Positions 8,916 to 16,881 of a stretch of DNA of 37,136 nt are shown piece after piece. The DNA is taken from assembly GCA_938084565.1 (NCBI GenBank), contig CALKEU010000010.1:1-37136 (forward strand). The letters run 5' to 3'. This stretch comes from Candidatus Kapaibacterium sp. (GTDB taxonomy: Bacteria > Bacteroidota > Ignavibacteria > Kapaibacteriales > HRBIN21). A model generated the notes under the pieces. It was given only the letters and a program-made list of their open reading frames with translations. It was not told where the DNA came from and did no database searches. Each line of letters begins with the position of its first letter. Positions within the stretch are counted from its first letter, which is position 1. A program made the position numbers and the translations under genes.

Positions 8916-10228
8916 CGCTTCAGGGCGTTGAGCTCGGCCAGGATTTGGTCACTCACCGCTACCATGCGTGCGGCTGCCTCGAAGGCACGCTGGGTTGTGA
9001 TGAGCTCGGTAAACTCTGTGCCTAAATCCACATTCGCTTCCTCCAGTGCCCCACCGAGGATGCGCGTACTCGGGAAGAGCTCTCCAGCTGTCCCTAGAAT
9101 CGGGGCACCGCTGGCCGGAGAAGGAGTGAAGAGAGCGTCCCCCTCACGGAGCAACCCCTCCGGATTGGGAAACTTCGCAATCACAAGCTGCCCGAGTACC
9201 TCAGTCCTCCCATTGGTGAAGGTCCCCAGAAGCTTGCCCGTTGAGTCAATCCGCAGATCCACCAGTTCCCCCATCCCATATCCATCTTGCTCGACGATGG
9301 CCAGCGTACTCTGCCCGGCAACATTGGTAATTCCCGCCAGGAGATTCCCCTCGGGAGCCAGCTCGAGGGTCAGCGACTTGGTAGGCTCAAACACGGGAGA
9401 AGCTGCCCCGAGCGCAGTATTGAGCTCAGCCGCAGAGATGCTCACCGAGGGCGGGGACTCCAGTGTCCCATCACTACGGAAGCGGACGATGGAAGCTCCT
9501 GCCGGCAGCGCTACCGCTTGACCGTCCAGAGTGAGCCGCAGCGTGAACTCACCCGGGGTTGCCGTCTTCTGAAACTCCAGCTGCAGGACGTGCGTGACAC
9601 CACGAGCGTCGTAGATAAGGATGCTCGTTGCTAGAGTCTCCCCTTCGGCCATGGCAGCACTGAGATTGCCAGCCACGCGCACGCGCTCGGTCTGATGAGC
9701 CGGCGAGCGCAACTGGGGCGGGATCCGAAGTGCCTCAACACGACGTGCCAACACTAAATTGCCCGCGCTATCCCGCACAGGCCGTCCAGTCATATCCAAC
9801 AGCAAGGGATAGCCCTGGACGAGCGCTCCCGTAGCCGTATCGACCAGCCTGCCGAGGGCATCCACCGTAAATGATCCAGCCCGAGTATAGCGCGGCTGCC
9901 CATTGAGCTGCACGACGAAAAATCCCTCACCTTGCAAGGCTACATCCAGCGGGCGCTCGGTCACCGTGAGCGTCCCCTGTGACATATCGGTTACGATAGC
10001 CGCCAGGCGAACCCCCGAGCCGATTTGCAGCGGATTCACCCCCCCGAGAGTAGCTGCTCCCATCGCCCCGAAGCTCAAACGCTGAGAGAAGTAGTCAGCG
10101 AAGCGGGCACGGCTGGCTTTGTAGCCAATAGTGTTAACGTTGGCAACGTTGTGGGCTATCACGTCAAGCCGCTGTTGGTGAGCTCGCAACGAACTCTGTG
10201 CCGTGCTCAACGACCTCATCAGCCCCAT
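8912..10228 (-). CDS. flgE: Flagellar hook protein FlgE
   Basis: A 438-residue hook protein. The N-terminus (MRSLSTAQSSLRAHQQRLDVIAHNVANVNTIGYKASR) has the flagellar rod/hook motif: a helix followed by NVANVNTxGYK. GEGFFVV near residue 105 and RAGSF near 117 are standard FlgE/F/G features. The C-terminus (VDLGTEFTELITTQRAFEAAARMVAVSDQILAELN) is the matching coiled-coil D0 segment. The length and its place directly after fliK and flgD favour the hook protein over FlgF/FlgG, which are usually about 250-270 residues. The upstream flgD stop is 24 bp away. The 3' end overlaps the plug-like gene by four bases. Confidence 0.92.
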   Translation of the reverse strand: MGLMRSLSTAQSSLRAHQQRLDVIAHNVANVNTIGYKASRARFADYFSQRLSFGAMGAATLGGVNPLQIGSGVRLAAIVTDMSQGTLTVTERPLDVALQGEGFFVVQLNGQPRYTRAGSFTVDALGRLVDTATGALVQGYPLLLDMTGRPVRDSAGNLVLARRVEALRIPPQLRSPAHQTERVRVAGNLSAAMAEGETLATSILIYDARGVTHVLQLEFQKTATPGEFTLRLTLDGQAVALPAGASIVRFRSDGTLESPPSVSISAAELNTALGAASPVFEPTKSLTLELAPEGNLLAGITNVAGQSTLAIVEQDGYGMGELVDLRIDSTGKLLGTFTNGRTEVLGQLVIAKFPNPEGLLREGDALFTPSPASGAPILGTAGELFPSTRILGGALEEANVDLGTEFTELITTQRAFEAAARMVAVSDQILAELNALKR

Positions 10229-10252
10229 GAGGGTCTTCCCTGTTTGTGGAAC

Positions 10253-10927
10253 TCATCCTCGCTTGCGTACCTCCAGAAGGCTCATCAAGGGCACCTCTAC
10301 CCCATTGATGAGCACGAGTGCACCACGATCGGTAAAGCGCACTGCTTCAACCGTCCCTTCCACGAAGGGGATAGGTGCCTGCTGCGCCCTCCCTACTGCG
10401 GTAATCCGCACGTTGTACCGTCCCGCCGGGAGCCGCTGACCCGAAGCTGACCGACCATCCCACTCGACCCAGTGCGTGCCAGCTCTAACCTGCCGGAACT
10501 CCAACGTGCGGACGAGTTCCCCAGCAGGAGTGCGAATCTCTACTTGCACCTCCTCGGCTGCCTCTGACAGCTCATAGCCGAAGCGGACTACCCCCTCCTC
10601 CGACAACCAGATTGTGGAACTCTCTGCTCGGGCTAGGGTCCCTATCAGGGCTGGAGCAGCGGCATTGCCAATTGCTGCCATAAGACCCGAAAACTGCTCA
10701 AGTTGTAGCCCCAGCAACTGCCGCATGCTCAAGAGCTGCTCCAACTGCGAGAAGATCGCCAGCTGTACGGCAAACTCCTGTCCATCGTATGGCCGAATTG
10801 GGGTCTGCGACCGCATCTGCGTGATGAGGAGGCGCAGGAAGTCCTCCCGGCCCGATAGAGCCCGATCCCCGACCCGCCGGGCAAATTGCCCTGTCAGCGC
10901 CACTGGTGCTCCAATGGGTTCTGCCAT
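10253..10927 (-). CDS. flgD: Flagellar hook capping protein FlgD
   Basis: A 224-residue protein. The N-terminal part has FLRLLITQMRSQTPIRPYDGQEFAVQLAIFSQLEQLLSMR, the FlgD scaffold motif (family consensus FLxLLxxQLxxQDPxxPxDxxEFxxQLAxFSxxEQ). A FlgD Ig-like domain (about residues 115-190) contains WDGRSASGQRLPAGRYNVRI. FlgD caps the growing hook and is needed for FlgE assembly. The ATG at 10927 is preceded by a strong GGAGGGG Shine-Dalgarno sequence, which favours it over the in-frame TTG at 10960. The gene overlaps the end of the fliK-like gene by about 34 bp, giving the common order fliK-flgD-flgE. Confidence 0.92.
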   Translation of the reverse strand: MAEPIGAPVALTGQFARRVGDRALSGREDFLRLLITQMRSQTPIRPYDGQEFAVQLAIFSQLEQLLSMRQLLGLQLEQFSGLMAAIGNAAAPALIGTLARAESSTIWLSEEGVVRFGYELSEAAEEVQVEIRTPAGELVRTLEFRQVRAGTHWVEWDGRSASGQRLPAGRYNVRITAVGRAQQAPIPFVEGTVEAVRFTDRGALVLINGVEVPLMSLLEVRKRG

Positions 10928-11904
10928 AGCCCCTCCGACTTGAATCGCAACTTGTGCCAACGGAACGAGCGCACAAACTGCTCGCGCTCGCGATAGCTTT
11001 CTTTCTCGCTCTGCTGCTGCCGTGCGTTCCCAGCCGTAGGAGAGAATGTCCCTTCAGGGGCGCGGACGGTAACCTCCATTAACCGCAATTGACGCGCACT
11101 GAGCAGCTGCTGAAGCTCTTCCGTGCCCCCCATGAGCTGGCGTCCCAGCTCGGCAGAAGAAGTCCTGGCCCAGACGTGGACTTGCTCGCCGTGCACGGCA
11201 ACCATCAGCACTACCCACCCCCCGTTGGGAACTTCCAGCCGCAGGTGAGCCGTTGTCAGCTCCTGGCGAGCGCTCCGGAGAGCCTGCTCGATAGCCTGCA
11301 CGAAGAGCACGCGAAGCTGCTGTGCCTCCATGCTACTCGTCCGAAGCTGCTCATGGAGCTGCGGAACCTCCCCCCGTGCTCCCTCTTGCGCTCTTCCTAC
11401 GCCCCCGAGGGAGAATTCCAGAAGGCTAGCTTCTACGGTGAGACTCCCCTGTGGCGAGAGAGCCATCCGCTCAGCCTTCTGGTTCACCTCGGCCGGTGGG
11501 GACGCAGTCGGCCCCCCTTCTCCATGGGGCTCTTCAACTGTCAGTAGCTGCGGAGAGAGAAGCTCCCCGCCAGCCCCCCAACCGCCAGACGCAGGAGCAC
11601 CCTCCTGCACATGCCCTCCCTCCCCTCGCAGTAACTCAACCGACGACAGCAGCGGAGGACGGATGCAGAAAATCCTCGCCTCCTTCTCTGGGGAATCCAC
11701 CTCTTCTGATGCTCCTGGCCTTGCAGGGAAAACGGGATGTGTTTCAGGAGTCGGTACAACGAGGGATGCAATTTGCTCGCAGACTGCCCCTGCCACCAAC
11801 GCAGCAAAGAGGGATTCATCCCCTACGCTCCCCCTACGTCCAGCCGGAATAGCAGGAAGGCGCTCTGCGCATTCTCCCACTTGGGCAGCCATACTGATGG
11901 GCAT
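10894..11904 (-). CDS. fliK: Flagellar hook-length control protein FliK-like
   Basis: A 336-residue protein with a long low-complexity region rich in Gly, Pro, Glu and Ala (about 1-190), then a compact C-terminal domain (about 200-285). That domain contains TTAHLRLEVPNGGWVVLMVAVHG, HVWARTSSAELGRQL and LSARQLRLMEVTV. This matches the FliK C-terminal layout LRLxPxxLGxVxVxI...A...VRxxL....L.xxGLxxxxVxV, though the usual PxxLG is altered. FliK acts as a molecular ruler and switches export from hook to filament substrates. Placement directly upstream of flgD and flgE strongly supports the call. AGGG six bases before the ATG at 11904 supports the start. The last ~50 residues are basic and tail-like. 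Confidence 0.75.
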   Translation of the reverse strand: MPISMAAQVGECAERLPAIPAGRRGSVGDESLFAALVAGAVCEQIASLVVPTPETHPVFPARPGASEEVDSPEKEARIFCIRPPLLSSVELLRGEGGHVQEGAPASGGWGAGGELLSPQLLTVEEPHGEGGPTASPPAEVNQKAERMALSPQGSLTVEASLLEFSLGGVGRAQEGARGEVPQLHEQLRTSSMEAQQLRVLFVQAIEQALRSARQELTTAHLRLEVPNGGWVVLMVAVHGEQVHVWARTSSAELGRQLMGGTEELQQLLSARQLRLMEVTVRAPEGTFSPTAGNARQQQSEKESYREREQFVRSFRWHKLRFKSEGLWQNPLEHQWR

Positions 11905-11976
11905 CCTGTACCCTGGTCACCCGTCCTGGCTGCTGGATATATCGGCACTCTCGGAGGGAACTGAAATGCCGGCAGT

Positions 11977-12408
11977 TTACTCTTCCCCTCCCTTGCGACG
12001 CATCTCGTTCTGCAGCCGCCGCAACCACGAGAGATCATGTGCAAGGTCAATGAGGTTGCGCACAGCACCTTCTGCCAGCCGGAGGTAAGTCTCCCGGAAG
12101 CGGTATTGTACCTCTTCGGGAGCGTCCTGGGAAAGGCGCGCCAAGAGCTCCCGCACTGCTGTGACGCTCCCCGCAAAGGTTTCCGCAACCCTGCGGTACC
12201 CCTCGCTATCAGGCGAAAGCCGCTTCCAGAGGCGGTAGACACGCCAGAGGGCAGCACCAGCAAAGATAATCTCATTAGCCAGTTCCGCCGCCTGGTGCTG
12301 GATAGCTACTTCCAGGATAAGCCCCACATCATGCGGCTTGCGCAGCGTATTGCCTGCGTATGCTTCCAGGTAGGCCACCACTGCTTCGGTATCAGGCGAA
12401 AGCTCCAT
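11977..12408 (-). CDS. Uncharacterised helical protein in the flagellar cluster
   Basis: A 143-residue protein, not recognised. It has no signal peptide or membrane segment and looks almost entirely alpha-helical, with regular Leu/Ala spacing and many Arg/Glu (for example EYRFRETYLRL-like stretches near residues 105-120 and LSWLRRLQNEMRRKGGEE at the end). It sits 12 bp downstream of a predicted lipoprotein gene and 72 bp upstream of fliK, on the same strand. Size and fold would suit a flagellar chaperone or export accessory, but there is no sequence signature for FlgN, FliJ or FliS. It is almost certainly a real gene: spacing is tight and the codon usage matches its neighbours. Function is unknown. 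Confidence 0.65.
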   Translation of the reverse strand: MELSPDTEAVVAYLEAYAGNTLRKPHDVGLILEVAIQHQAAELANEIIFAGAALWRVYRLWKRLSPDSEGYRRVAETFAGSVTAVRELLARLSQDAPEEVQYRFRETYLRLAEGAVRNLIDLAHDLSWLRRLQNEMRRKGGEE

Positions 12409-12420
12409 CGATGCCCTCCA

Positions 12421-13032
12421 TTAGAACTGTACTGCTCGGAGAACTCCCTCGAAGATGCGTTCACACTCCTCTTCCCCTGGAGGATCTATTGGCCGCACAG
12501 AGAGAGGAACGAGCGCTACCTCATAGACGCTACCAATGGAGGAGACGAAGAGGGCCACCCGTACATGCCGGGGCCCCCGTCCGAAGCGGTAGACAGCAAA
12601 GCTCCTCGCACCTACGCGGATGATGGAGAGGTCGCTGACTAGGCGAACCGCACCAGCCGTACGGGCCTGACGCCGGGCAAAGCTCTGCCGCGCTAGCTCC
12701 AGTAGATCATACTGACCAGCTGTGTCCCCCGAAGCACGCTGCAGGAGCACAAGCGTCAGAGCAAGTGTGTAGTCCGGGTTGACTGCTACAGCAACCATCC
12801 CGCTAGGGATTCGCTCCCCAAGATCGGCCAAGAACCACCCTCGCGGGATGAAAAACAACACATCCCCTAGTGCTGAACGCACCGGCTCAGCCGCAAGGGG
12901 TATTTCCGGTAACACAATCTCCTGCACCCTGACTCCTCCGACCTCTGGGGCACGCCAGATCGCGCACCCGGCACCCAGTAGCCCCCAGCATATCACTATT
13001 GCCCACAGACACCGTCCCCATGCTGCCCGCAT
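12421..13032 (-). CDS. Predicted lipoprotein of unknown function
   Basis: A 203-residue protein. The N-terminus MRAAWGRCLWAIVICWGLLGAGC is a lipoprotein signal with an LGAGC lipobox. The mature part holds FFIPRGWFLADLGE, VAVNPDYTLALTLVLL and FVSSIGSVYEVALVPL, a mixed alpha/beta pattern that resembles PsbP/Mog1-like folds (DcrB-type lipoproteins). That fold guess is inference. The ATG at 13032 is chosen because it begins the signal sequence; the frame is open for another 64 codons upstream, but that stretch overlaps the DnaA-box-like cluster and has no protein character. Its promoter must therefore lie inside or beside that cluster. It precedes the flagellar genes and may be in their operon. 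Confidence 0.6.
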   Translation of the reverse strand: MRAAWGRCLWAIVICWGLLGAGCAIWRAPEVGGVRVQEIVLPEIPLAAEPVRSALGDVLFFIPRGWFLADLGERIPSGMVAVAVNPDYTLALTLVLLQRASGDTAGQYDLLELARQSFARRQARTAGAVRLVSDLSIIRVGARSFAVYRFGRGPRHVRVALFVSSIGSVYEVALVPLSVRPIDPPGEEECERIFEGVLRAVQF

Positions 13033-13080
13033 CCGAGATTTCCCTCCCCGGCGACCACCTCTCAACGCCGCTCCCCAGCC

Positions 13081-13291
13081 CTTTCCACACGTTTTTCCAC
13101 ACTCTGTGGAGAGCTTTCCACACACCTGTGGATATCCCTCGAGGTTTTCCACATCCTCTCCTCCCAGGCCCCCATGATGGGGATACTCGAGCAGACAATC
13201 CACACTCCTACTTGCCCTTTCCACACCCCCGGAAGCCCTGCAATTACAGGAAAATCAGCGCTCTGGAGGCATACTTTTCCACATTTCCACA
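13081..13291. other. Cluster of ten DnaA-box-like nonamers, candidate oriC or DnaA-regulatory locus
   Basis: Within 211 bp of the 294-bp spacer between serS and the lipoprotein gene, the core TCCACA occurs ten times. Forward sites: CTTTCCACA 13081, TTTTCCACA 13093, CTTTCCACA 13114, TTTTCCACA 13145, CAATCCACA 13196, CTTTCCACA 13217, TTTTCCACA 13275, ATTTCCACA 13283. Reverse sites: CTCTCCACA 13105-13113 and ATATCCACA 13127-13135. Random expectation for a hexamer on both strands over this length is about 0.1. Three copies differ from the DnaA consensus TTATCCACA at one base only. The first five are 9-13 bp apart and the last two share one base. No long AT-rich unwinding element is obvious, and dnaA is not in the window. 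Confidence 0.6.
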
Positions 13292-13326
13292 GCCCTCATC
13301 ATTGCCAGGCTCTCTTCCCTGGGGAA

Positions 13327-14598
13327 CTAACTCCGATCGATGATACTGAAGCCGCAGTAGGGCTGCAGAGCTTCTGGCACCCGAACCGTCCCCTCCGGCG
13401 TCTGAAACTGTTCCAGCAAGGCGACCATTAGGCGTGGAGTTGCCAGACCACTGCCATTGAGAGTGTGGACAAACTCTGGCTTCGAACCAGCCTTGGGCCG
13501 GTAGCGGATATTCGCCCGCCGTGCCTGGAAGGCCTCAAAATTTGAGCAACTTGAAACTTCCAGCCACCGCTGCTGACACGGCGACCACACCTCAAGGTCG
13601 TACGTCTTAGCACTTGCAAAGCCCATATCTCCAGCACACAGCAAGACGACTCGGTACACAACCCCGAGCGCTTGGAGCACTGCCTCTACCTCAGCCACCA
13701 GAGATTCAAGCTCCTCGTACGAGCTTTCCGGAGAGCAGAATTTGACCAGCTCAACCTTGTTGAACTGGTGCATTCGGATGAGCCCACGAGTTTCTCGTCC
13801 GTAGCTTCCAGCCTCGCGACGGAAGCACGCCGAGTAGCCGCAGAGCTTCAGTGGTAAGCTCTCTGCCGGGAGGATCTCGTCTGCGAAGTAATTGGTCAGA
13901 GGAACCTCAGCCGTTGGTATCAGGAAGAGCTCGTCCCGACCGATGTAGTACATGTCCTCCTCTAGCTTTGGCAGCTGTCCGGTTCCCTCCATGGCTTTCG
14001 GCAGAACGAGGAAGGGGGGAAAGATCTCCCGATAGCCATGGTGGCGGATGTGGAAATCGAGCATGAAGTTGATGAGTGCCCGTTCCAACTGGGCTCCCTT
14101 TCCGGTGTAGAAAACGAAGCCGCTCCCGCTGACTTTGGCGGCTCGGCTGAAGTCAAGGAGGCCGAGTTCTCGAGCGATCTGGAGGTGGTCTTTACGGAAT
14201 TCCACTGGTTGAGGCTGGCCCCAGCGCCGGATCTCGCGATTGTCGGCAGCCGTCGTACCGTCGGGAACGCTCGGGTGGGGGATATTAGGCAAGGAGAGCA
14301 AGCGGAGACGCAGCTGATTTTCCACCTCGCGGAGCTCATCTTCCAGTGTGCGGGCTTGTTCAGCAAGCATGCGGAGTTGCTCGAGGAGCTCCGAGGGATC
14401 ATCGCCGCGATGCTTCGCCGCTGCTAGCTCCTCCTGCGCTCTTTTCCGGCGGTGTTGCAGGGTATCCAGAGAACGGATGAGCTCACGGCGCTGGGCGTCT
14501 AGCTGGAGGAGGCTATCGAGACAGATGTGATTGCCGCGACGGCGAAGCTGGGCCTCTACCAGAGCAGGATTTTCCCGGATGTAGCGGAGATCGAGCAT
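13327..14598 (-). CDS. serS: Serine--tRNA ligase
   Basis: A 423-residue class II aminoacyl-tRNA synthetase. MLDLRYIRENPALVEAQLRRRG opens the N-terminal tRNA-binding arm, a long coiled coil to about residue 105. The catalytic core contains FVFYTGKGAQLERALINFMLD, GTGQLPK, FLIPTAEVPLTN (motif near 235), CFRREAGSYGRETRGLIRMHQF (motif 2) and LNGSGLATPRLMVALLE (motif 3). Length matches the family (about 420-430). The enzyme charges tRNA-Ser and also serves tRNA-Sec where present. The ATG at 14598 is the standard N-terminus; the frame extends upstream without homology. A TATTTTTG box at 14633-14640 on this strand gives a short leader of about 28 nt. Confidence 0.95.
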   Translation of the reverse strand: MLDLRYIRENPALVEAQLRRRGNHICLDSLLQLDAQRRELIRSLDTLQHRRKRAQEELAAAKHRGDDPSELLEQLRMLAEQARTLEDELREVENQLRLRLLSLPNIPHPSVPDGTTAADNREIRRWGQPQPVEFRKDHLQIARELGLLDFSRAAKVSGSGFVFYTGKGAQLERALINFMLDFHIRHHGYREIFPPFLVLPKAMEGTGQLPKLEEDMYYIGRDELFLIPTAEVPLTNYFADEILPAESLPLKLCGYSACFRREAGSYGRETRGLIRMHQFNKVELVKFCSPESSYEELESLVAEVEAVLQALGVVYRVVLLCAGDMGFASAKTYDLEVWSPCQQRWLEVSSCSNFEAFQARRANIRYRPKAGSKPEFVHTLNGSGLATPRLMVALLEQFQTPEGTVRVPEALQPYCGFSIIDRS

Positions 14599-14632
14599 AG
14601 GAAATATCGGGGTGGACAGCTGCAGCAGGAGC

Positions 14633-14640
14633 CAAAAATA
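14633..14640 (-). promoter_or_regulatory. Bacteroidota-type -7 box (TATTTTTG) for serS
   Basis: TATTTTTG on the minus strand matches TAnnTTTG exactly. The predicted start near 14626 is about 28 nt upstream of the serS ATG. A TTG lies only 12 bp further upstream, closer than the usual -33 spacing. Confidence 0.5.
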
Positions 14641-14697
14641 CCAAAAACGAGCCAAGTTTGGGAACTCGCTCTTTAGAATCCCCGGAGGCGAAGTGCG

Positions 14698-14705
14698 TAT
14701 TTTTG
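14698..14705 (+). promoter_or_regulatory. Bacteroidota-type -7 box (TATTTTTG) for pyk
   Basis: A second exact TATTTTTG, on the plus strand, 57 bp from the serS box and pointing the other way. It predicts a start near 14712 and a pyk leader of about 115 nt. A TTTAG at 14672-14676 lies near the -33 position. The leader contains a GGGAGCTCCC-type palindrome near 14801-14814, too tight to form a normal hairpin loop. Confidence 0.5.
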
Positions 14706-14827
14706 CCTTGCTGGAACGTGTACCTCTGTGGATGCCGGCTGGTGGGGGATGCATCCTGCTGTAGTCCTGGTAAGAGAAGCGTGGGCGTCATCGCACTCGA
14801 GGGGAGCTCCCTCCTGGGGCAGGCATC

Positions 14828-16303
14828 ATGGGTAAACACCGCAGGGTTCGGGTGAGCCACCATCGGACCAAGATTCTGTGTACGGTGGGTCCAGCGGTGG
14901 CCAGTGCGGAGAAGCTCCGCCAACTTCTGATAGCTGGGGCAGACGCCTTTCGTTTGAATTTCTCCCACGGTTCCGAGGAGACTCATGCCACTTACGTCCA
15001 GTGGATCCGGGAGGCAGAGGAACACATCGGGCGCTTCATTCCGGTTGTGGTGGACTTACCCGGCCCGAAGCTCCGCATAGGGGTTCTACCCGAGGGGGTT
15101 GTGGAGCTCCGTGCCGGTGAAAGAGTCCTGCTGGTTGATGCAGCCCAGCAGAGAGAGGTCGAGCGCTATGGAAGGAAGGGGATCGTCATACCGGTTGAGT
15201 ACCCCACGATTGCCCAGGATCTAAAGCCGGGTGATGCCGTGCTCCTGGACGATGGGAAAATGCGGCTGCAGGTGACTGCCCGCGTTGGCAAAGCCGTGGA
15301 AGCTGTTGTCACAGTCGGTGGAATTCTACACTCCCGCAAGGGCATCAATCTCCCTGGGGTTCGGGTATCGCTCCCGAGTCTGACCGAGCGCGATCGTGCA
15401 GGTATCCGTTTTGCGATCCAGCACGGGTGTGACTATGTTGCTGTCTCCTTTGTGCGCTCGGCCGAGGATGTCCTGGCTGTTCGGGAACTTCTGCGCCAGG
15501 CCGGTAGCAATGCGTGGGTGATAGCCAAGATCGAAAAACCAGAGGCATTGGCTAACATCGAGGCCATCATTGCAGCCGCCGATGGTATCATGATTGCCCG
15601 GGGTGATTTGGGGGTAGAGATTCCCGCTGTTCAGGTTCCTCTTGTACAGAAGCGCCTGATCAATCTGGCTAACGCTCGGGCCAAGCTCGTCATCACGGCG
15701 ACTCAGATGCTCGAGAGCATGGTGCAGAACCCCATGCCTACGCGCGCGGAGGCCAGCGATGTAGCCAATGCAGTCTTAGACGGCACCGATGTAGTCATGC
15801 TCAGTGCTGAGACCTCGGTGGGGGCCTATCCGGTCGAGGCGGTCATGTACATGCGCTCAATCTGTCAGGAGGCTGAGCAGGCGCTTGCGGTGCATCCGGA
15901 GATTGTACGCCCGTTGGTTGAGGACAGAGCCACGCCTGAGCAACTGACGACCGATGCCATTGCAGCAGCAGCGGCGGCCATCGCTGCCGAGCGCCGAGTC
16001 CAGGGAATTGTCTCGCTTACCCTCTCTGGAGAGACGGTCCGGCTGATTTCGAAGCGCAGGCCTCCGACGCCAATTCTAGCTGTCACGCAGAGCCTGATTG
16101 TTGCTCGCAGCATCAGCCTCCTGTGGGGAACCACAGGGGTGTTGCTGGAGCGAGTAGGATCCACGGATGAGACCATTGAGGAGATCAAGCAATTGCTGCG
16201 TCGGAAGGGATACTTTCTTCCCGGCGACCGCATCATCGTGACCATTGGTCGCCCGCTGGTTGCGCGATCGCGCACAAACATGCTCTCCATTGAGACCATC
16301 TGA
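14828..16303 (+). CDS. pyk: Pyruvate kinase
   Basis: A 491-residue cytosolic glycolytic enzyme converting phosphoenolpyruvate and ADP to pyruvate and ATP. Visible landmarks: TKILCTVGPA at 14-23, FRLNFSHG at 41-48, VDLPGPKLRIG at 75-85, a B domain at about 85-175, NLPGVRVSLPSLTERD (174-189), IAKIEKPEAL (232-241; catalytic Lys region), MIARGDLGVEI (255-265, metal-binding Glu/Asp and the MxARGDLG signature), ITATQMLESM (289-298) and DGTDVVMLSAETS (318-330). The C-terminal allosteric domain (about 370-491) is complete. Length is normal. It is divergent from serS and followed 26 bp later by the DJ-1/PfpI gene. Confidence 0.96.
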   Translation: MGKHRRVRVSHHRTKILCTVGPAVASAEKLRQLLIAGADAFRLNFSHGSEETHATYVQWIREAEEHIGRFIPVVVDLPGPKLRIGVLPEGVVELRAGERVLLVDAAQQREVERYGRKGIVIPVEYPTIAQDLKPGDAVLLDDGKMRLQVTARVGKAVEAVVTVGGILHSRKGINLPGVRVSLPSLTERDRAGIRFAIQHGCDYVAVSFVRSAEDVLAVRELLRQAGSNAWVIAKIEKPEALANIEAIIAAADGIMIARGDLGVEIPAVQVPLVQKRLINLANARAKLVITATQMLESMVQNPMPTRAEASDVANAVLDGTDVVMLSAETSVGAYPVEAVMYMRSICQEAEQALAVHPEIVRPLVEDRATPEQLTTDAIAAAAAAIAAERRVQGIVSLTLSGETVRLISKRRPPTPILAVTQSLIVARSISLLWGTTGVLLERVGSTDETIEEIKQLLRRKGYFLPGDRIIVTIGRPLVARSRTNMLSIETI

Positions 16304-16329
16304 GGTTTGTCTGGCCAGCCGGCTCGGGG

Positions 16330-16881
16330 ATGGAAGAACGAGTGCTGGTGCCGGTTGCTCATGGGACAGAAGAGGCGGAGGCTGTTGTGGTCATTGATCT
16401 GCTTCGGCGGGCGGGAATTCCAGTGGTAGTGGCCGGAGAGAGTCCACTGGTGGTGTGCTCCCGTGGAGTGCGGATTGTCCCCGATGTTCTGCTGGAGGAG
16501 GTGTCCGAAGAGGAGCCCTTTGCTGCCATTGTACTTCCCGGGGGCATGCGGGGCACAGAGGCATTGGCTCGGAACGAACACGTGCGGCGGTTGCTCCAGG
16601 CGCAGAAGCAGCGGCATGGCTACATTGCTGCTATCTGTGCTGCCCCGACCATCTTGGCGCAGCACCGATTGCTCGAGCCAGAAGCTCCGGTGACGAGCCA
16701 TCCGAGCGTAGCTCCTCAGCTTTCGGCCTACCTCTACCGCACGGAGCCGGTGGTTATTGCCGGTCGCATTGTCACCAGCCGTGGTGTAGGGACAGCGATC
16801 GCCTTTGCTCTAGAACTGGTGCGCCTCCTACGGGGCGAAGAGGCTGCCGCAGAGGTGGCTCGGCAGATCGTGCTGAGCTAA
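16330..16881 (+). CDS. DJ-1/PfpI family protein
   Basis: A 183-residue DJ-1/ThiJ/PfpI superfamily protein. MEERVLVPVAHGTEEAEAVVVIDLLRRAG carries the conserved Glu after the first strand (GTEEAE). AIVLPGGMRG is the next block. YIAAICAAPTILA carries the nucleophile-elbow Cys with the DJ-1-like AICAAP context, and VTSRGVGTAIAFALELVRLL is the usual C-terminal block. The pattern is nearer DJ-1/YajL than the PfpI proteases. Members act as glyoxalase- or deglycase-type stress proteins, but the activity is debated. It follows pyk by 26 bp and is probably co-transcribed. Its stop TAA overlaps the TAG of the convergent propeller lipoprotein gene (CTAA). Confidence 0.88.
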   Translation: MEERVLVPVAHGTEEAEAVVVIDLLRRAGIPVVVAGESPLVVCSRGVRIVPDVLLEEVSEEEPFAAIVLPGGMRGTEALARNEHVRRLLQAQKQRHGYIAAICAAPTILAQHRLLEPEAPVTSHPSVAPQLSAYLYRTEPVVIAGRIVTSRGVGTAIAFALELVRLLRGEEAAAEVARQIVLS

